A stretch of DNA of 21,314 bases, from NCBI GenBank assembly GCA_034189755.1, contig JAXIHJ010000039.1, positions 1 to 21,314 of the forward strand, given 5' to 3'. Below the pieces are notes generated by a model, which was not told the DNA's origin, did no database searches, and saw nothing but the letters and a program-made list of their open reading frames with translations. Source of the DNA: JAXIHJ01 sp034189755 (GTDB taxonomy: Bacteria; Planctomycetota; Phycisphaerae; SM23-33). Shown here in pieces: positions 1 to 8,139 of this stretch; the first letter of the stretch is position 1, and each line of letters starts with the position of its first letter. Both the position numbers and the translations under genes were made by a program.

Positions 1-432
1 CTGGAACTGCGGGCGAGCATTCCCTACGGTATCCTGGTCGCCAAGCTGCCCTGGTTGCCCGTCGCGGCCCTGGCTGTAGTGATCAATATCCTGCTCGGAC
101 CGATTCTTTATTTCCTGCTCGAGAAGCTGCTGCATCTGCTGCTGCGCATCCGGCTGGTGAATCGGTTCTGGGACCGGACGATCGTCAAGACACAGAAGAA
201 GATTCATCCCCTGGTTGAAAAGTACGGCACGTGGGGGCTGGGTTTCTTCATAGGCGTTCCGCTGCCGGGCTCAGGCGTTTATAGCGGGGCCTTCGGCGGC
301 TACCTGCTCGGCTTTACCAAAAGGGAATTCTACATCGCTACCGTACTAGGCGTGTTGATTGCCGCGGCGGCTGTAACCGTCGTTGTGCTGACCGGCGTCA
401 CGACGTTTGAATGCTTTATCAAGAAGATCTAG
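1..432 (+). CDS. COG2426-type small multidrug export family membrane protein (5' partial)
   Basis: The open frame enters from the left edge, so the true start lies outside the window; 143 residues plus the stop are visible. The first visible residues read LELRASIPYGILVAKLPWLP, which matches the E-L-R-x-x-I-P-x-G-I signature near the N-terminus of the COG2426 / Sm_multidrug_ex (PF06695) family. Hydrophobic stretches follow at visible residues about 19-41 and about 115-135, with a shorter glycine-rich hydrophobic segment (GLGFFIGVPLPGSGVYSGAF) between them, typical of this family's re-entrant or membrane hairpins. The 'multidrug export' name is historical and the substrate is not established. 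An internal TTG at 55 could be mistaken for a start, but the homologous frame continues upstream of it. The next gene starts 22 nt after the stop, on the same strand, suggesting co-transcription. Confidence 0.75.
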   Translation: MELRASIPYGILVAKLPWLPVAALAVVINILLGPILYFLLEKLLHLLLRIRLVNRFWDRTIVKTQKKIHPLVEKYGTWGLGFFIGVPLPGSGVYSGAFGGYLLGFTKREFYIATVLGVLIAAAAVTVVVLTGVTTFECFIKKI

Positions 433-453
433 AGCCGCCGGGGAGAACAGATT

Positions 454-1002
454 ATGGCTATATCCGTGGAAGAACGAGCGAAACTGATATCGCTGGCGCG
501 GAGCGCCGTCGAGTCTGAGGTGTTGGGCACACTCAGGCCGCTTACAGACGCAGCCGAAGGCGTGCTCGCCGAGCAGCGAGGCTGCTTCGTGACGCTGACC
601 AACGCAGGCCGCCTGCGAGGATGTATCGGCACGTTTTCGCCGCGCGGGCCGCTGGCCGAGATGATCGTGGAAATGGGCGCCGCAGCCGCCTGCGACCCTC
701 GATTCACCGTAGACCCCATCACGCCGGCGGAACTTTCTCAGCTCAAGGTGGAGGTCTCGGTCCTCTCGCCGCTGGCTGAGACCACCGAGCCGGAAAAACT
801 CGAAATCGGCAAACACGGCATACACATCGTCTGCGAAGGCCGGTCGGGCTGCTTCCTGCCTGAGGTGGCTACCGACCAAGGCTGGGACGCCGAGCAGTTC
901 CTAAACCGATGCTGTCAGGGCAAGGCCCACTTGCCGCCCGATGCCTGGAAGCGGCAAGATGCAAAGGTATATCTGTTCACCTCGGAAAAGTTCGACCACT
1001 GA
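454..1002 (+). CDS. AMMECR1-domain protein (AmmeMemoRadiSam system protein A type)
   Basis: This 182-aa protein spans essentially one AMMECR1 domain (PF01871). The hallmark LRGCIG motif is at residues 54-59, preceded by GCFVTLTNAGR, and a conserved-looking AAAACDPRF segment follows near residues 76-84. The C-terminal part (PEVATDQGWDAEQFL, then CCQGKAHLPPDAW) also fits the family. The start is supported by GGGGAG at 440-445, eight bases before the ATG. In many prokaryotes AMMECR1 proteins are encoded with MEMO and radical-SAM proteins. Neither partner is in this window, so the gene stands apart from the canonical trio unless they lie further left. The biochemical function of the family is not firmly known. 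It probably shares a transcript with the membrane protein upstream and the exported protein downstream. Confidence 0.85.
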   Translation: MAISVEERAKLISLARSAVESEVLGTLRPLTDAAEGVLAEQRGCFVTLTNAGRLRGCIGTFSPRGPLAEMIVEMGAAAACDPRFTVDPITPAELSQLKVEVSVLSPLAETTEPEKLEIGKHGIHIVCEGRSGCFLPEVATDQGWDAEQFLNRCCQGKAHLPPDAWKRQDAKVYLFTSEKFDH

Positions 1003-1037
1003 CCGGCTGGGTAGAACCCCAAAACAGGAGAAAAGTA

Positions 1038-1325
1038 ATGTCGAAACAGGTTCTTTTATCCATCGTGCTGACCGTGCTGGTGCTGGCTGCTGCTGCTGTG
1101 TTGTGGCACCGGACCGAACCGGCCTCGGCGCAGTCCGGCGGCGCCGGCCCGTATCAGGTTGCCGCCGACGATGAGAATTTCATGCTGTATGACGCCGGCA
1201 ACGGCAAGTGCTGGGTTCTGCTGCGCAGCGCCACGGGCGACAAATTCGCCTGGGCGCCGGTAAAGCAGCTCGATACTGAAAGTCAGGCGACCAACTGGCG
1301 GCTGCGGAACCCGGACAAGAATTAA
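1038..1325 (+). CDS. Small exported protein of unknown function
   Basis: The ATG at 1038 follows AGGAG at 1026-1030 with a 7-nt gap, which favours it over in-frame starts further upstream that overlap the AMMECR1 gene. The 95-aa product has a signal peptide: MSKQ, then a hydrophobic core at residues 5-23, then an Ala-x-Ala site (PASA, residues 28-31) where signal peptidase I would cut before Gln32. The mature part is about 64 residues and rich in Asp, Gly and Trp (NFMLYDAGNGKCWVLL, FAWAPVKQL), resembling a small beta-type domain with a single cysteine. I do not recognise a family. It is 35 nt downstream of the AMMECR1 gene and likely the last gene of that plus-strand run, ending 31 nt from the convergent tadA. 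Confidence 0.75.
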   Translation: MSKQVLLSIVLTVLVLAAAAVLWHRTEPASAQSGGAGPYQVAADDENFMLYDAGNGKCWVLLRSATGDKFAWAPVKQLDTESQATNWRLRNPDKN

Positions 1326-1356
1326 GAGTCCCTAAGGGCTTCGGAACTACTCGGCT

Positions 1357-1836
1357 CTACTTCTTTCCCATGTCGCGCCGGGTTCTAAAGAAGTTGCTCA
1401 GCAGTTCGCTGCACGGTTCAGCCAGCAGGCCGCCGACGACTTGCAGCCGGTGATTCAATCGCCCGTCGTCGCAAAGACGGTAGAGCGTTTCGGCCGCGCC
1501 GGCTTTGGGGTCGGCTGCGCCGTAGACCAGGCGGTCCAGCCTGGCCAACACGATTGCACCGGCACACATGCAGCACGGCTCGAGCGTAACGACAATCGTG
1601 CAGCCGGCCAGACGCCAGTCGCCCAGCTCACCAGCAGCCTGTCGAATGGCAAGCATCTCGGCGTGGGCGGTCGGGTCGGCATCGACAATCCGCCGATTAT
1701 GTGCCGCAGCCAAAATTCGCCCGTTGCGCACAATGACCGCACCGACGGGCACATCGCCCAATGCTTCCGCTCGCCCGGCCTGTTCCAGCGCCGCAGACAT
1801 GAACGGCCCGTACTCTTTTTCGATGTCCGCGTTCAT
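1357..1836 (-). CDS. tadA: tRNA-specific adenosine deaminase TadA
   Basis: The 159-aa protein belongs to the cytidine/deoxycytidylate deaminase fold. TadA converts adenosine-34 to inosine in the anticodon of tRNA-Arg(ACG). The zinc site is complete: HAE at residues 58-60 (His58 ligand, Glu60 proton shuttle) and PCCMC at residues 87-91 (Cys88 and Cys91 ligands). The flanks DVPVGAVIVRNGRIL and HNRR are typical of TadA rather than of guanine or cytosine deaminases. Length is normal for the family. The ATG overlaps the miaA stop by 4 nt (ATGA at 1833-1836), so translation is probably coupled to miaA. It is the last gene of the minus-strand operon and converges on the small exported protein gene. 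Confidence 0.93.
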   Translation of the reverse strand: MNADIEKEYGPFMSAALEQAGRAEALGDVPVGAVIVRNGRILAAAHNRRIVDADPTAHAEMLAIRQAAGELGDWRLAGCTIVVTLEPCCMCAGAIVLARLDRLVYGAADPKAGAAETLYRLCDDGRLNHRLQVVGGLLAEPCSELLSNFFRTRRDMGKK

Positions 1837-2771
1837 AGGTTCTGCCCGGCGAGCTGCATTGCCGCGAAGATTCGATCCGCCGTTTTTTCTGGCGTTTCGG
1901 CTGCGGCGACGTCAAACCATTGCACGTTTGGAAAGCGACGGTGCCATGTTCGCTGTTTCCTGGCCAGTCGGCGAGTGTTTATCTTGATGCGTTCCAGGGC
2001 CTGGGCCAATGTCGCCTCACCGCGCAGGTGTGAAATCATCTCAGCGTATCCGACCGCCACGGCGGCCTGGTCGGACAGGCCCGCAGGCTCGGCCAGCAGC
2101 GAGGCGACCTCGTTTTTCAGGCCGGCTTCGACCATTCGCCTGGCGCGAAGGTTGATCCGGCCGTGCAGGTCGGCACGGTCTCTCCGCAGGCCCAGAAAAA
2201 CGCAATCGTACCGTCGCCGGCCCGTATCCCACTGCTTTTGCAATGAGCTTATCGGCCGGCCGGCGGCTTGATAAACTTCCAGCGCGCGAATGATCCGCCG
2301 CTCGTCGTTTCGGCTTATACGCTCAGCCGCTTCCGGGTCCACATCCAAGAGGTCCTTGTAAAGAGCCTCAACGCCTTCGGCCTTCGCCCTGGCCTTCAGC
2401 AGCGATCGGATCTTCGGGTCAGCCGACGGAGCATCGAACAAACCTTCCGAGAGGGCCTTGATATACAAACTGCTGCCGCCGACGGCCAATGGAACCGCCC
2501 CGGCCAAGTGAATCTCGGCAATAGCTGCGTCGGCATGTTCCAGATACTGCGCTACGGAGAAACTCTCGGAAGGCTCGACGATATCGATACAGTGATGCGG
2601 AACCTTCGCACGTAGGCTGGCTGACGGCTTGGCCGTGCCGATGTCCATCCGGCGATAGACCTTCATCGAATCGGCACTTACAATCCGGCCTCCGATCCGC
2701 TTGGCGAGGTTTCGGCTAACGGCGCCCTTGCCGCAGGCGGTGCAGCCCAGGATGAAATAAACCTTCGACAC
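1833..2771 (-). CDS. miaA: tRNA dimethylallyltransferase MiaA
   Basis: MiaA transfers a dimethylallyl group from DMAPP to N6 of A37 in tRNAs reading UNN codons. The 312-aa length is normal. Recognisable family blocks are SADSMKVYRRMDIGTAKP (residues 33-50, with the catalytic Asp of the DSM motif), PHHCIDIVEPSESFSV, GGSSLYIKALSEGL, ERRIIRALEVYQAAGRPIS and the C-terminal arginine/lysine-rich IKINTRRLARKQRTWHRRFP. The P-loop is unusual: residues 9-16 read GCTACGKG where the family has GPTASGK(T/S), so the lysine is kept but the following Ser/Thr is glycine. The start is GTG at 2771; no strong Shine-Dalgarno is evident. The gene lies 38 nt downstream of the PII-like gene and overlaps tadA by 4 nt, giving a tRNA-modification pair at the end of an efflux operon. 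Confidence 0.92.
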   Translation of the reverse strand: MSKVYFILGCTACGKGAVSRNLAKRIGGRIVSADSMKVYRRMDIGTAKPSASLRAKVPHHCIDIVEPSESFSVAQYLEHADAAIAEIHLAGAVPLAVGGSSLYIKALSEGLFDAPSADPKIRSLLKARAKAEGVEALYKDLLDVDPEAAERISRNDERRIIRALEVYQAAGRPISSLQKQWDTGRRRYDCVFLGLRRDRADLHGRINLRARRMVEAGLKNEVASLLAEPAGLSDQAAVAVGYAEMISHLRGEATLAQALERIKINTRRLARKQRTWHRRFPNVQWFDVAAAETPEKTADRIFAAMQLAGQNL

Positions 2772-2809
2772 GCAACGATTGTCTCGATCCGGCTAAGGTG
2801 ATGTCAATG

Positions 2810-3100
2810 TCAAGTTGCCCGCTCAATCGGCAGGACGAATGCCTTGACGCCCTCAGTTCCGGCAGATTGCCTAAGCTCGTCGACGGCCTGAAAGATCGCA
2901 TCGGCGGCTTCGTCCTCAACAGCGACAGCCAGGACGTTGTTGCCCTTGGGCCAGACATGGCTGAGCAGATGCGGCCCGCTTGTTGCGCCTCGGCCCAGGA
3001 CCCGCGTCCACTTCGTGTAGCCTGTAACGCCGCAGGCATCGAGCCGCTCCATCATTTCCTGGTCAACCGCCTCGTTGTATGCAATCAGCAGGAGTTTCAT
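2810..3100 (-). CDS. Small PII-like protein associated with an RND transporter
   Basis: This 96-aa cytoplasmic protein begins MKLLLIAYNEAVDQEMMERL and ends with a strand-helix-strand pattern (GNNVLAVAVEDEAADAIFQAVDELRQ, then GVKAFVLPIE), which is the ferredoxin-like layout of PII/CutA-like proteins. A glycine-rich loop (RVLGRGATSGPHL) sits where PII proteins have the ligand-binding T-loop region. Small proteins of this kind encoded next to RND pumps are known (the PG0541 transporter-associated group); I assign it there by pattern only. The ATG overlaps the permease stop by 4 nt and has GAGG 9 nt upstream, so it is expected to be made together with the pump. A regulatory or sensing role towards the transporter is inference. 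Confidence 0.65.
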   Translation of the reverse strand: MKLLLIAYNEAVDQEMMERLDACGVTGYTKWTRVLGRGATSGPHLLSHVWPKGNNVLAVAVEDEAADAIFQAVDELRQSAGTEGVKAFVLPIERAT

Positions 3101-6100
3101 TTTGCTTTGCCTCGCCTAAACCGCACTTCAAAAATACTGTAGACCGTCGGCACCAGTACCAGCGTCACCAGCGTTGAAACCAGCAGTCCGCCCAGTACGG
3201 TCAGTCCCAACGGGTTCCATACTTCTGCGCCTTGTCCGCGGCCGAACGCCATCGGTATCAGCGCCACTATGGTCGTAAGGGCCGTCATGAGCACCGGTCG
3301 CAAGCGTGTCTTGCCTGCCTGTTGAACGGCCTGGAGCAACGAAACGCCCCTTGCTCGCAGAACGTTAATGTAATCCACAAGCACAATCGCATTGTTCACG
3401 ACCACGCCTATAAGCATCAGCAGTCCCAGCAGGACGATGACACTGACGTGGTGCCCGCCCAGAAAGATAGCCACGAACACGCCCGTAAACGCAAACGGCA
3501 CGGAAAACATCACGACGAAAGGATGCAGCAGCGACTCGAACTGGGCAGCCATAATCATATAAACCAGCATCACTCCAACGCCCAGCGACAGGATCAGCCA
3601 AAAAAACGATTCCCGCTGCTCTTCGGTCTGACCGGCCATGTTGACCTCGATGCCATGAGGGATGGTCAGCTTTGCGATTTCGGCTTCGATCTCGGCGGTA
3701 ACATCACCGAGCGAACGCTTGTCCACGTTGCCGGTTACGTTGACGACCCGCCCCTGATCCTTCCGCTCGATTTCCAGCGGTCCGTATTCCACGGACAGGT
3801 CGGCGACGTTTTCAGCCCGAACAAGCCGGCCGAACGGTGTGCGGATGGGTGTAGCCAATATATCAGCCGGGTCGCTGCGGTCCGGCTCGCGCAGCCGCAC
3901 GAAGATATCGTATTCATCGCCGTGGATGCGGTACTTGCTGGCCTCCCTGCCGTAGAAACTGGCCCGGACGGTGTCACCTATCTGATGGACGTTCAGCCCC
4001 ATGTCCGAGGCTTTGGCGCGATCGACGTTGACCCATAATTCCGGCTTGCCTTTAACACGCGAAACGGCGACATCCACGGTTCCCGGCGTGCGTTTGGCAA
4101 TGGCTTTAATTTCGGCGGCGAGCTTGTCCGTCGCCTCAATGTCGTCGCCGATGATATTCACCGTCAGCGGCCGCTCCCCACCGAGGATCATGCCGGTCAT
4201 CGGATCCTGAGAATCCAGCCAGTACTTGTCGATGCGGAGCAGTCGCCGCTTGGTTTCGATGCGCCGGCGCAGTGCAGCGGATATTTGCTTGATGTTGCGA
4301 GACCGGTTGACAATCGGCACCAGCTTGACGCCGAAGCCCCCGATATGAGAACCTTCTTCGCCCATGACGGAGAAACCGCGTTTGCCGACCCCGCAACGTG
4401 TAAAGACGGCGAGCCGCTCGCTGTCGGGAATCTCCTCCTGGAGGATGCGGTCGATTGCCTTCATGACCCGCGCCGTTTCCTCAACGCGCGTTCCGACGGG
4501 CAGGAAGATAGTACCGCGAATCAGTGCACGGTCTTCCTCCGGCATGAACTCGCTGCCCAGATACGGTATAAGCATCAGGCTGGCGGCGAAGCAGACGACC
4601 GCGATCAATATAACAGTCTTGCGATGTCCCAGCGCCCAGCCCAGAAGCTGGGAGTATCCCTCGGACATCGCGTTCAGAGCCCGTTCGCTGACCTGGAAAA
4701 ACCGGCCTCGCCCGACCCGGCCCAGCAACTTGGCGCTCAGCATGGGCGTCAACAAAATAGCCGATAGAAGCGAGCCGAAAAGCACCACGCACACCACCAC
4801 CGCGAAATCAGCAAAAATAATCTTGGTAATGCCCTTTACAAAGAGAATGGGAAAGAAGATGCACACCGTCGTCAGCGTGGAGGCGGTGATGGCCATCGCC
4901 ACCTCGGACGCGCCATAAACGGCCCCTTCACTGGGCCGTTCGCCCTCCTCGCGGTGGCGTGTGATGTTCTCAAGAATCACAATTGCGTTGTCCATGATCA
5001 TGCCGATGGCGATGATCATCCCGAACAGTGTCATCATGTTGATGGTATAGTCGAGGAAGTAAATCGCGATGATAGCCATGACCAGCGAAAACGGAACCGT
5101 CATCGCCACAATCAACGTCGCCCGCCAGCGGCGAAGGAACAGCAGCACCACCGCCATCGCCATAAGCCCACCCTGCAGCAGAGCGGACGAGAGGTCGTTT
5201 ATCGTGCGCTGAATGTCCTCGGACGAATCCATCAGGTTGACGATCTTGACGTCCGGCGGCAGCCTCTTTACCAGAGTGGCCAATTTTTCTCGAACCGCCT
5301 CTGCGACCTGGACGGTGTTGGCCCCGGACTGCTTCTGCACCATCAGGATCGCGCCGTTATGGTCGTTAACCGTAACGTGGTGGTAAACCTCCTCAAAAGA
5401 ATCGGTGACTGTGCCCACGTCGGCCAACCGGACTACCGACCCGTTGCGGGCAGCCAAGACAATATGCTTCATCGGCTCAACCTGCTCGAATTCGCCCGGC
5501 ACACGAACGAGGTAGTCGGTCAGGCCGGTCTTTACGTTCCCGGCCGGGGTGTCCTTGTTCTCATTGATAATCGCCGCGACGACATGTTGCGGTGTCAGGT
5601 CGTAGGCCGCCAGACGCTCACGGTCCAGTTCCACGTTAATCTGGCGGTGCAGCGGCACCCGCACATTGACCGACCCGACTCCGGCCAGACGCTTCAGCGG
5701 ATCGGCTATTTCGTCGTCCAGAATGTCTTCCAGTTTGGAGTAGCTTTCTTCAGCCGTGGCGCCGTAAACCATGATCGGAAACCGCGCGATGTCGAACTTC
5801 AGAACTCGCGGCTCGTCCACCTCGTCCGGCAGGTTAATCTTTGCCATGCCGACGGAGTCTCGCACTTCGTTGGCCCGAGTGTCGAGGTCGGTCCCCCACT
5901 CGAAGGACAGTGTAATGGTGGACCTGCCCTCCATCGATTTGGACATAATGTGCTTAAGCTCCGGCACGGTGCTCAAGGCACGTTCGAGCGGATCGGTAAC
6001 CTTGGTTTCGACGTCTTCAGGCGCGGCGCCTTCGTACATGGTAACAACGGTGATGGCGGGCAGGTCCATCTCGGGAAACAAATCGACCGGCAGTTGCGTC

Positions 6101-6186
6101 AGGCATACCCCGCCTACCATCAAAATTGCGAAGAACAACATCATGACTGAAACAGGCCTGCTGACGGAAAACTTTGGAAGGGTCAT
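3097..6186 (-). CDS. RND efflux permease, AcrB/HAE1-like
   Basis: The 1029-aa inner-membrane protein has the duplicated RND architecture. TM1 is at residues about 12-31, a large periplasmic pore domain follows to about 335, then a cluster of TM helices to about 540, a second periplasmic domain, and a final TM cluster from about residue 860 to 1020. It would export substrates using the proton gradient together with the adaptor upstream and an outer-membrane channel not encoded here. The TM4 signature reads GMIMDNAIVILENITR with Asp399-Asn400, so one of the two AcrB relay aspartates (Asp407/Asp408) is present and the other is Asn. The TM10 counterpart reads GVVVNNAIVLVDY, with Asn where AcrB has Lys940. 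This D-N / N-N pattern is common in AcrB relatives outside the enterobacterial type. Start and stop both form 4-nt ATGA overlaps with the neighbouring genes. Confidence 0.93.
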   Translation of the reverse strand: MTLPKFSVSRPVSVMMLFFAILMVGGVCLTQLPVDLFPEMDLPAITVVTMYEGAAPEDVETKVTDPLERALSTVPELKHIMSKSMEGRSTITLSFEWGTDLDTRANEVRDSVGMAKINLPDEVDEPRVLKFDIARFPIMVYGATAEESYSKLEDILDDEIADPLKRLAGVGSVNVRVPLHRQINVELDRERLAAYDLTPQHVVAAIINENKDTPAGNVKTGLTDYLVRVPGEFEQVEPMKHIVLAARNGSVVRLADVGTVTDSFEEVYHHVTVNDHNGAILMVQKQSGANTVQVAEAVREKLATLVKRLPPDVKIVNLMDSSEDIQRTINDLSSALLQGGLMAMAVVLLFLRRWRATLIVAMTVPFSLVMAIIAIYFLDYTINMMTLFGMIIAIGMIMDNAIVILENITRHREEGERPSEGAVYGASEVAMAITASTLTTVCIFFPILFVKGITKIIFADFAVVVCVVLFGSLLSAILLTPMLSAKLLGRVGRGRFFQVSERALNAMSEGYSQLLGWALGHRKTVILIAVVCFAASLMLIPYLGSEFMPEEDRALIRGTIFLPVGTRVEETARVMKAIDRILQEEIPDSERLAVFTRCGVGKRGFSVMGEEGSHIGGFGVKLVPIVNRSRNIKQISAALRRRIETKRRLLRIDKYWLDSQDPMTGMILGGERPLTVNIIGDDIEATDKLAAEIKAIAKRTPGTVDVAVSRVKGKPELWVNVDRAKASDMGLNVHQIGDTVRASFYGREASKYRIHGDEYDIFVRLREPDRSDPADILATPIRTPFGRLVRAENVADLSVEYGPLEIERKDQGRVVNVTGNVDKRSLGDVTAEIEAEIAKLTIPHGIEVNMAGQTEEQRESFFWLILSLGVGVMLVYMIMAAQFESLLHPFVVMFSVPFAFTGVFVAIFLGGHHVSVIVLLGLLMLIGVVVNNAIVLVDYINVLRARGVSLLQAVQQAGKTRLRPVLMTALTTIVALIPMAFGRGQGAEVWNPLGLTVLGGLLVSTLVTLVLVPTVYSIFEVRFRRGKAK

Positions 6187-7388
6187 TGCCCGTCTCCTTC
6201 AACTACATTGACAGTCTGCCTGTCCTGTAATTGGCGCTGCCCCCTTGTTACCACTGCATCTCCGGCCTTTAGGCCCGATACTACTTCGTGAAAGGCGCCC
6301 TGCGAAAGCCCCAGCTTTACCTCGCGGCGACTGGCCTCGGAGCCGATGATTACAAATACATAGTCCCGCCCGCTTTGCCGAAGCAGCGCGCTATCAGGCA
6401 CGACCGGAACGTCGACATCACGCCTGAGGGTCAGCCTGACGCGGGCAAACATGCCGGGCTTGAGCCTTCGCTGCGGATTCGGAATCCGGATTTCCACATC
6501 GGCCGTCCGGGTAGCCGGGTCTACGTCCTCGCCGACGATGTGTACGACGCCCCTGAACTCTTCGCCCGGGCAGGCGTCTACCGTAGCTGTTGCCTCGCTC
6601 CGGCCGGCGACAAGAGTATCAAGATGACGTTCGCTGACACCGCCTACAATCTTGACCGTCTCGGTCTGAGCGATTCTCAACAGGGGCGTAGCCGGCCCCA
6701 CCATGTTGCCCTCATCGACGTATTTTTCAATTACAATACCGGAGATAGGCGCCTCGATGGTCATCTCGGCCAACAGTACCTCTGCCTGCTGGACGGCGGC
6801 CTGGGCCTGAGCAACCTGGGCCTTGGCAAGCTCTAGCTCCACTATGCATCGATCGTAAGCCGTCAGTGCCTTGTCTCGCTCATTTTCGGTCGCGACGCCT
6901 TTATCGAAGAGCTTCATCATCCGCTGCTTGTCGCGCCGTGCGTCGTCCAGCAGAACCTTGGCACGCTGCTGCGACGCCTCGGCTACCTTTAAGGCCGCTC
7001 GGGCCTGCTGCAAGGCGGCATCCAAGGCCGCTCGCTCGATGACCGCAACCACCGGAAGCTTGTCGCTTTCCGGATCGCACCGGATCAACGTTCCTTCCTC
7101 GATCAACGTTCCGTCAGGCAGGCGGAGGCGCTCCAGTCGCCCGGCCATCTTCGGAACCACATCCACCACATACAGGGGTTTTATGTCACCCGTGACGGCT
7201 GTGGTCTTCTCGACAGTCGCCAGCCTGATGCGGGCCGTAGCAACCGTTACCGGCCCCGACGCGACTTCTGTGGCGGCCGCTCTTCGCCGACGCAGGACTT
7301 CCGCGATGTGAAAGCCGCCGTAGACTAACCCGCCCAAGACGGCCAGCAACACAACAGTAATCCATGCGCGTTTTGCCGTATGGCTCAT
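6183..7388 (-). CDS. RND periplasmic adaptor (membrane-fusion protein, HlyD/AcrA type)
   Basis: The 401-aa protein has one N-terminal membrane anchor (residues about 9-29) with no lipobox, so it should be tethered in the inner membrane and face the periplasm. The domain order fits adaptors: first half of the lipoyl/barrel-sandwich domain (VVPKMAGRLERL, residues 77-88), an alpha-helical hairpin rich in Ala/Gln/Lys (about 118-206), the second lipoyl half (IEAPISGIVIEKYVDEGNMV, 211-230), a beta-barrel domain, and a membrane-proximal domain (VPDSALLRQSGRDYVFVI). It would link the RND permease to an outer-membrane factor, which is not in this window. The ATG overlaps the tetR stop and its stop overlaps the permease start, each by 4 nt, implying fixed stoichiometric co-translation. 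Confidence 0.92.
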   Translation of the reverse strand: MSHTAKRAWITVVLLAVLGGLVYGGFHIAEVLRRRRAAATEVASGPVTVATARIRLATVEKTTAVTGDIKPLYVVDVVPKMAGRLERLRLPDGTLIEEGTLIRCDPESDKLPVVAVIERAALDAALQQARAALKVAEASQQRAKVLLDDARRDKQRMMKLFDKGVATENERDKALTAYDRCIVELELAKAQVAQAQAAVQQAEVLLAEMTIEAPISGIVIEKYVDEGNMVGPATPLLRIAQTETVKIVGGVSERHLDTLVAGRSEATATVDACPGEEFRGVVHIVGEDVDPATRTADVEIRIPNPQRRLKPGMFARVRLTLRRDVDVPVVPDSALLRQSGRDYVFVIIGSEASRREVKLGLSQGAFHEVVSGLKAGDAVVTRGQRQLQDRQTVNVVEGDGQ

Positions 7389-8011
7389 GTCTTCTCCTCG
7401 TCCGTGTTCTCAGCCATAATGCTCGTAAGGATGGCGCTTTTTAATGCAGCCAAGAACTCCTCGTCCAAATCAACACCAAAGCCCAACTGCGACTGTACCT
7501 GAATCCCGTCCAGAAGCGCCAGCAGCATGGCGCCGGCGAACGGCGAACTGAACTGATGCTTGAATTGGCCTTGCGCTACGCCTTCAGCTAAAATGGCGCT
7601 AACCCGCTGGCGCCATCGCAGATACAACTCTCGAAGCGTTACCGCTAGTTCGCCCTGCTGATGGCGCGCCGCTGTCGCCCAAAACTCCAGGACCAACCGG
7701 CCGATCCGCCGGGCGTATTCCAGCCGCTGGAACCATTGGTCCACCAGCCGCTGGAGTTTCTCACTCGCCGGGATCGGCTTTGTCAGCAACCGCATGGTGT
7801 CAGCTTCCATACCACTGACAGCGTGGTTGAAGACCCGATGAAACAGGTCCTCCTTGCTGTGAAAATAGTTGTAGATGCTGCCCTTCGAGATGCCCGCCTC
7901 GGCTGCGACCGCGTCAACCGTGGTTGTAGCGTAGCCGTAAGTATCAAAGACCTTCTCCGCGGCTGCAAGGATCATCTGCCGCCGAGCCTTCACGTTCTCA
8001 GAACTGGCCAT
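7385..8011 (-). CDS. TetR/AcrR family transcriptional repressor
   Basis: The 208-aa protein has an N-terminal TetR helix-turn-helix (residues about 13-58), including TTVDAVAAEAGISKGSIYNYF and then HSKEDLF, which is highly typical. The C-terminal two thirds is the variable ligand-binding and dimerisation domain. The ATG has GAGGAT at 8020-8025, eight bases upstream. It is the first gene of the operon, overlapping the adaptor gene by 4 nt. A palindrome at 8115-8136, about 104 bp upstream of its start, sits on the probable promoter. The most direct reading is a self-repressing local regulator that is released when a pump substrate binds. The ligand cannot be told from sequence. Confidence 0.93.
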   Translation of the reverse strand: MASSENVKARRQMILAAAEKVFDTYGYATTTVDAVAAEAGISKGSIYNYFHSKEDLFHRVFNHAVSGMEADTMRLLTKPIPASEKLQRLVDQWFQRLEYARRIGRLVLEFWATAARHQQGELAVTLRELYLRWRQRVSAILAEGVAQGQFKHQFSSPFAGAMLLALLDGIQVQSQLGFGVDLDEEFLAALKSAILTSIMAENTDEEKT

Positions 8012-8114
8012 CTGCTTTCATCCTCATTGATAAGCGGACCTAACCATGGCGTTCGCACACCTTCTTAGAGTCCCTAACAGGACGCCGCGCGACCGCGACG
8101 GCCCGCCCTACAAT

Positions 8115-8136
8115 AATGACTGACCAGTCAGTCATT
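8115..8136. promoter_or_regulatory. Probable TetR operator palindrome
   Basis: Two perfect 10-bp arms, AATGACTGAC and GTCAGTCATT, flank a 2-bp centre (CA). The shape and the TGACTGAC half-site are typical of TetR/AcrR-family operators. It lies about 104 bp upstream of the tetR ATG and covers the expected transcription start of the promoter candidate just to its right, which suits autorepression. That this protein binds this site is inference from position and symmetry. Confidence 0.8.
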
Positions 8137-8139
8137 GGC

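Noticed and set aside
1441..2271. 276-codon + strand open frame opposite tadA and miaA
   Set aside because: It overlaps two well-identified genes completely, and its product has no family features.
4954..6150. Long open frame on the + strand opposite the RND permease gene
   Set aside because: It lies antisense to a fully conserved permease, has low-complexity His/Arg/Gln-rich translation and no ribosome binding site. It is a by-product of GC-rich codon use.
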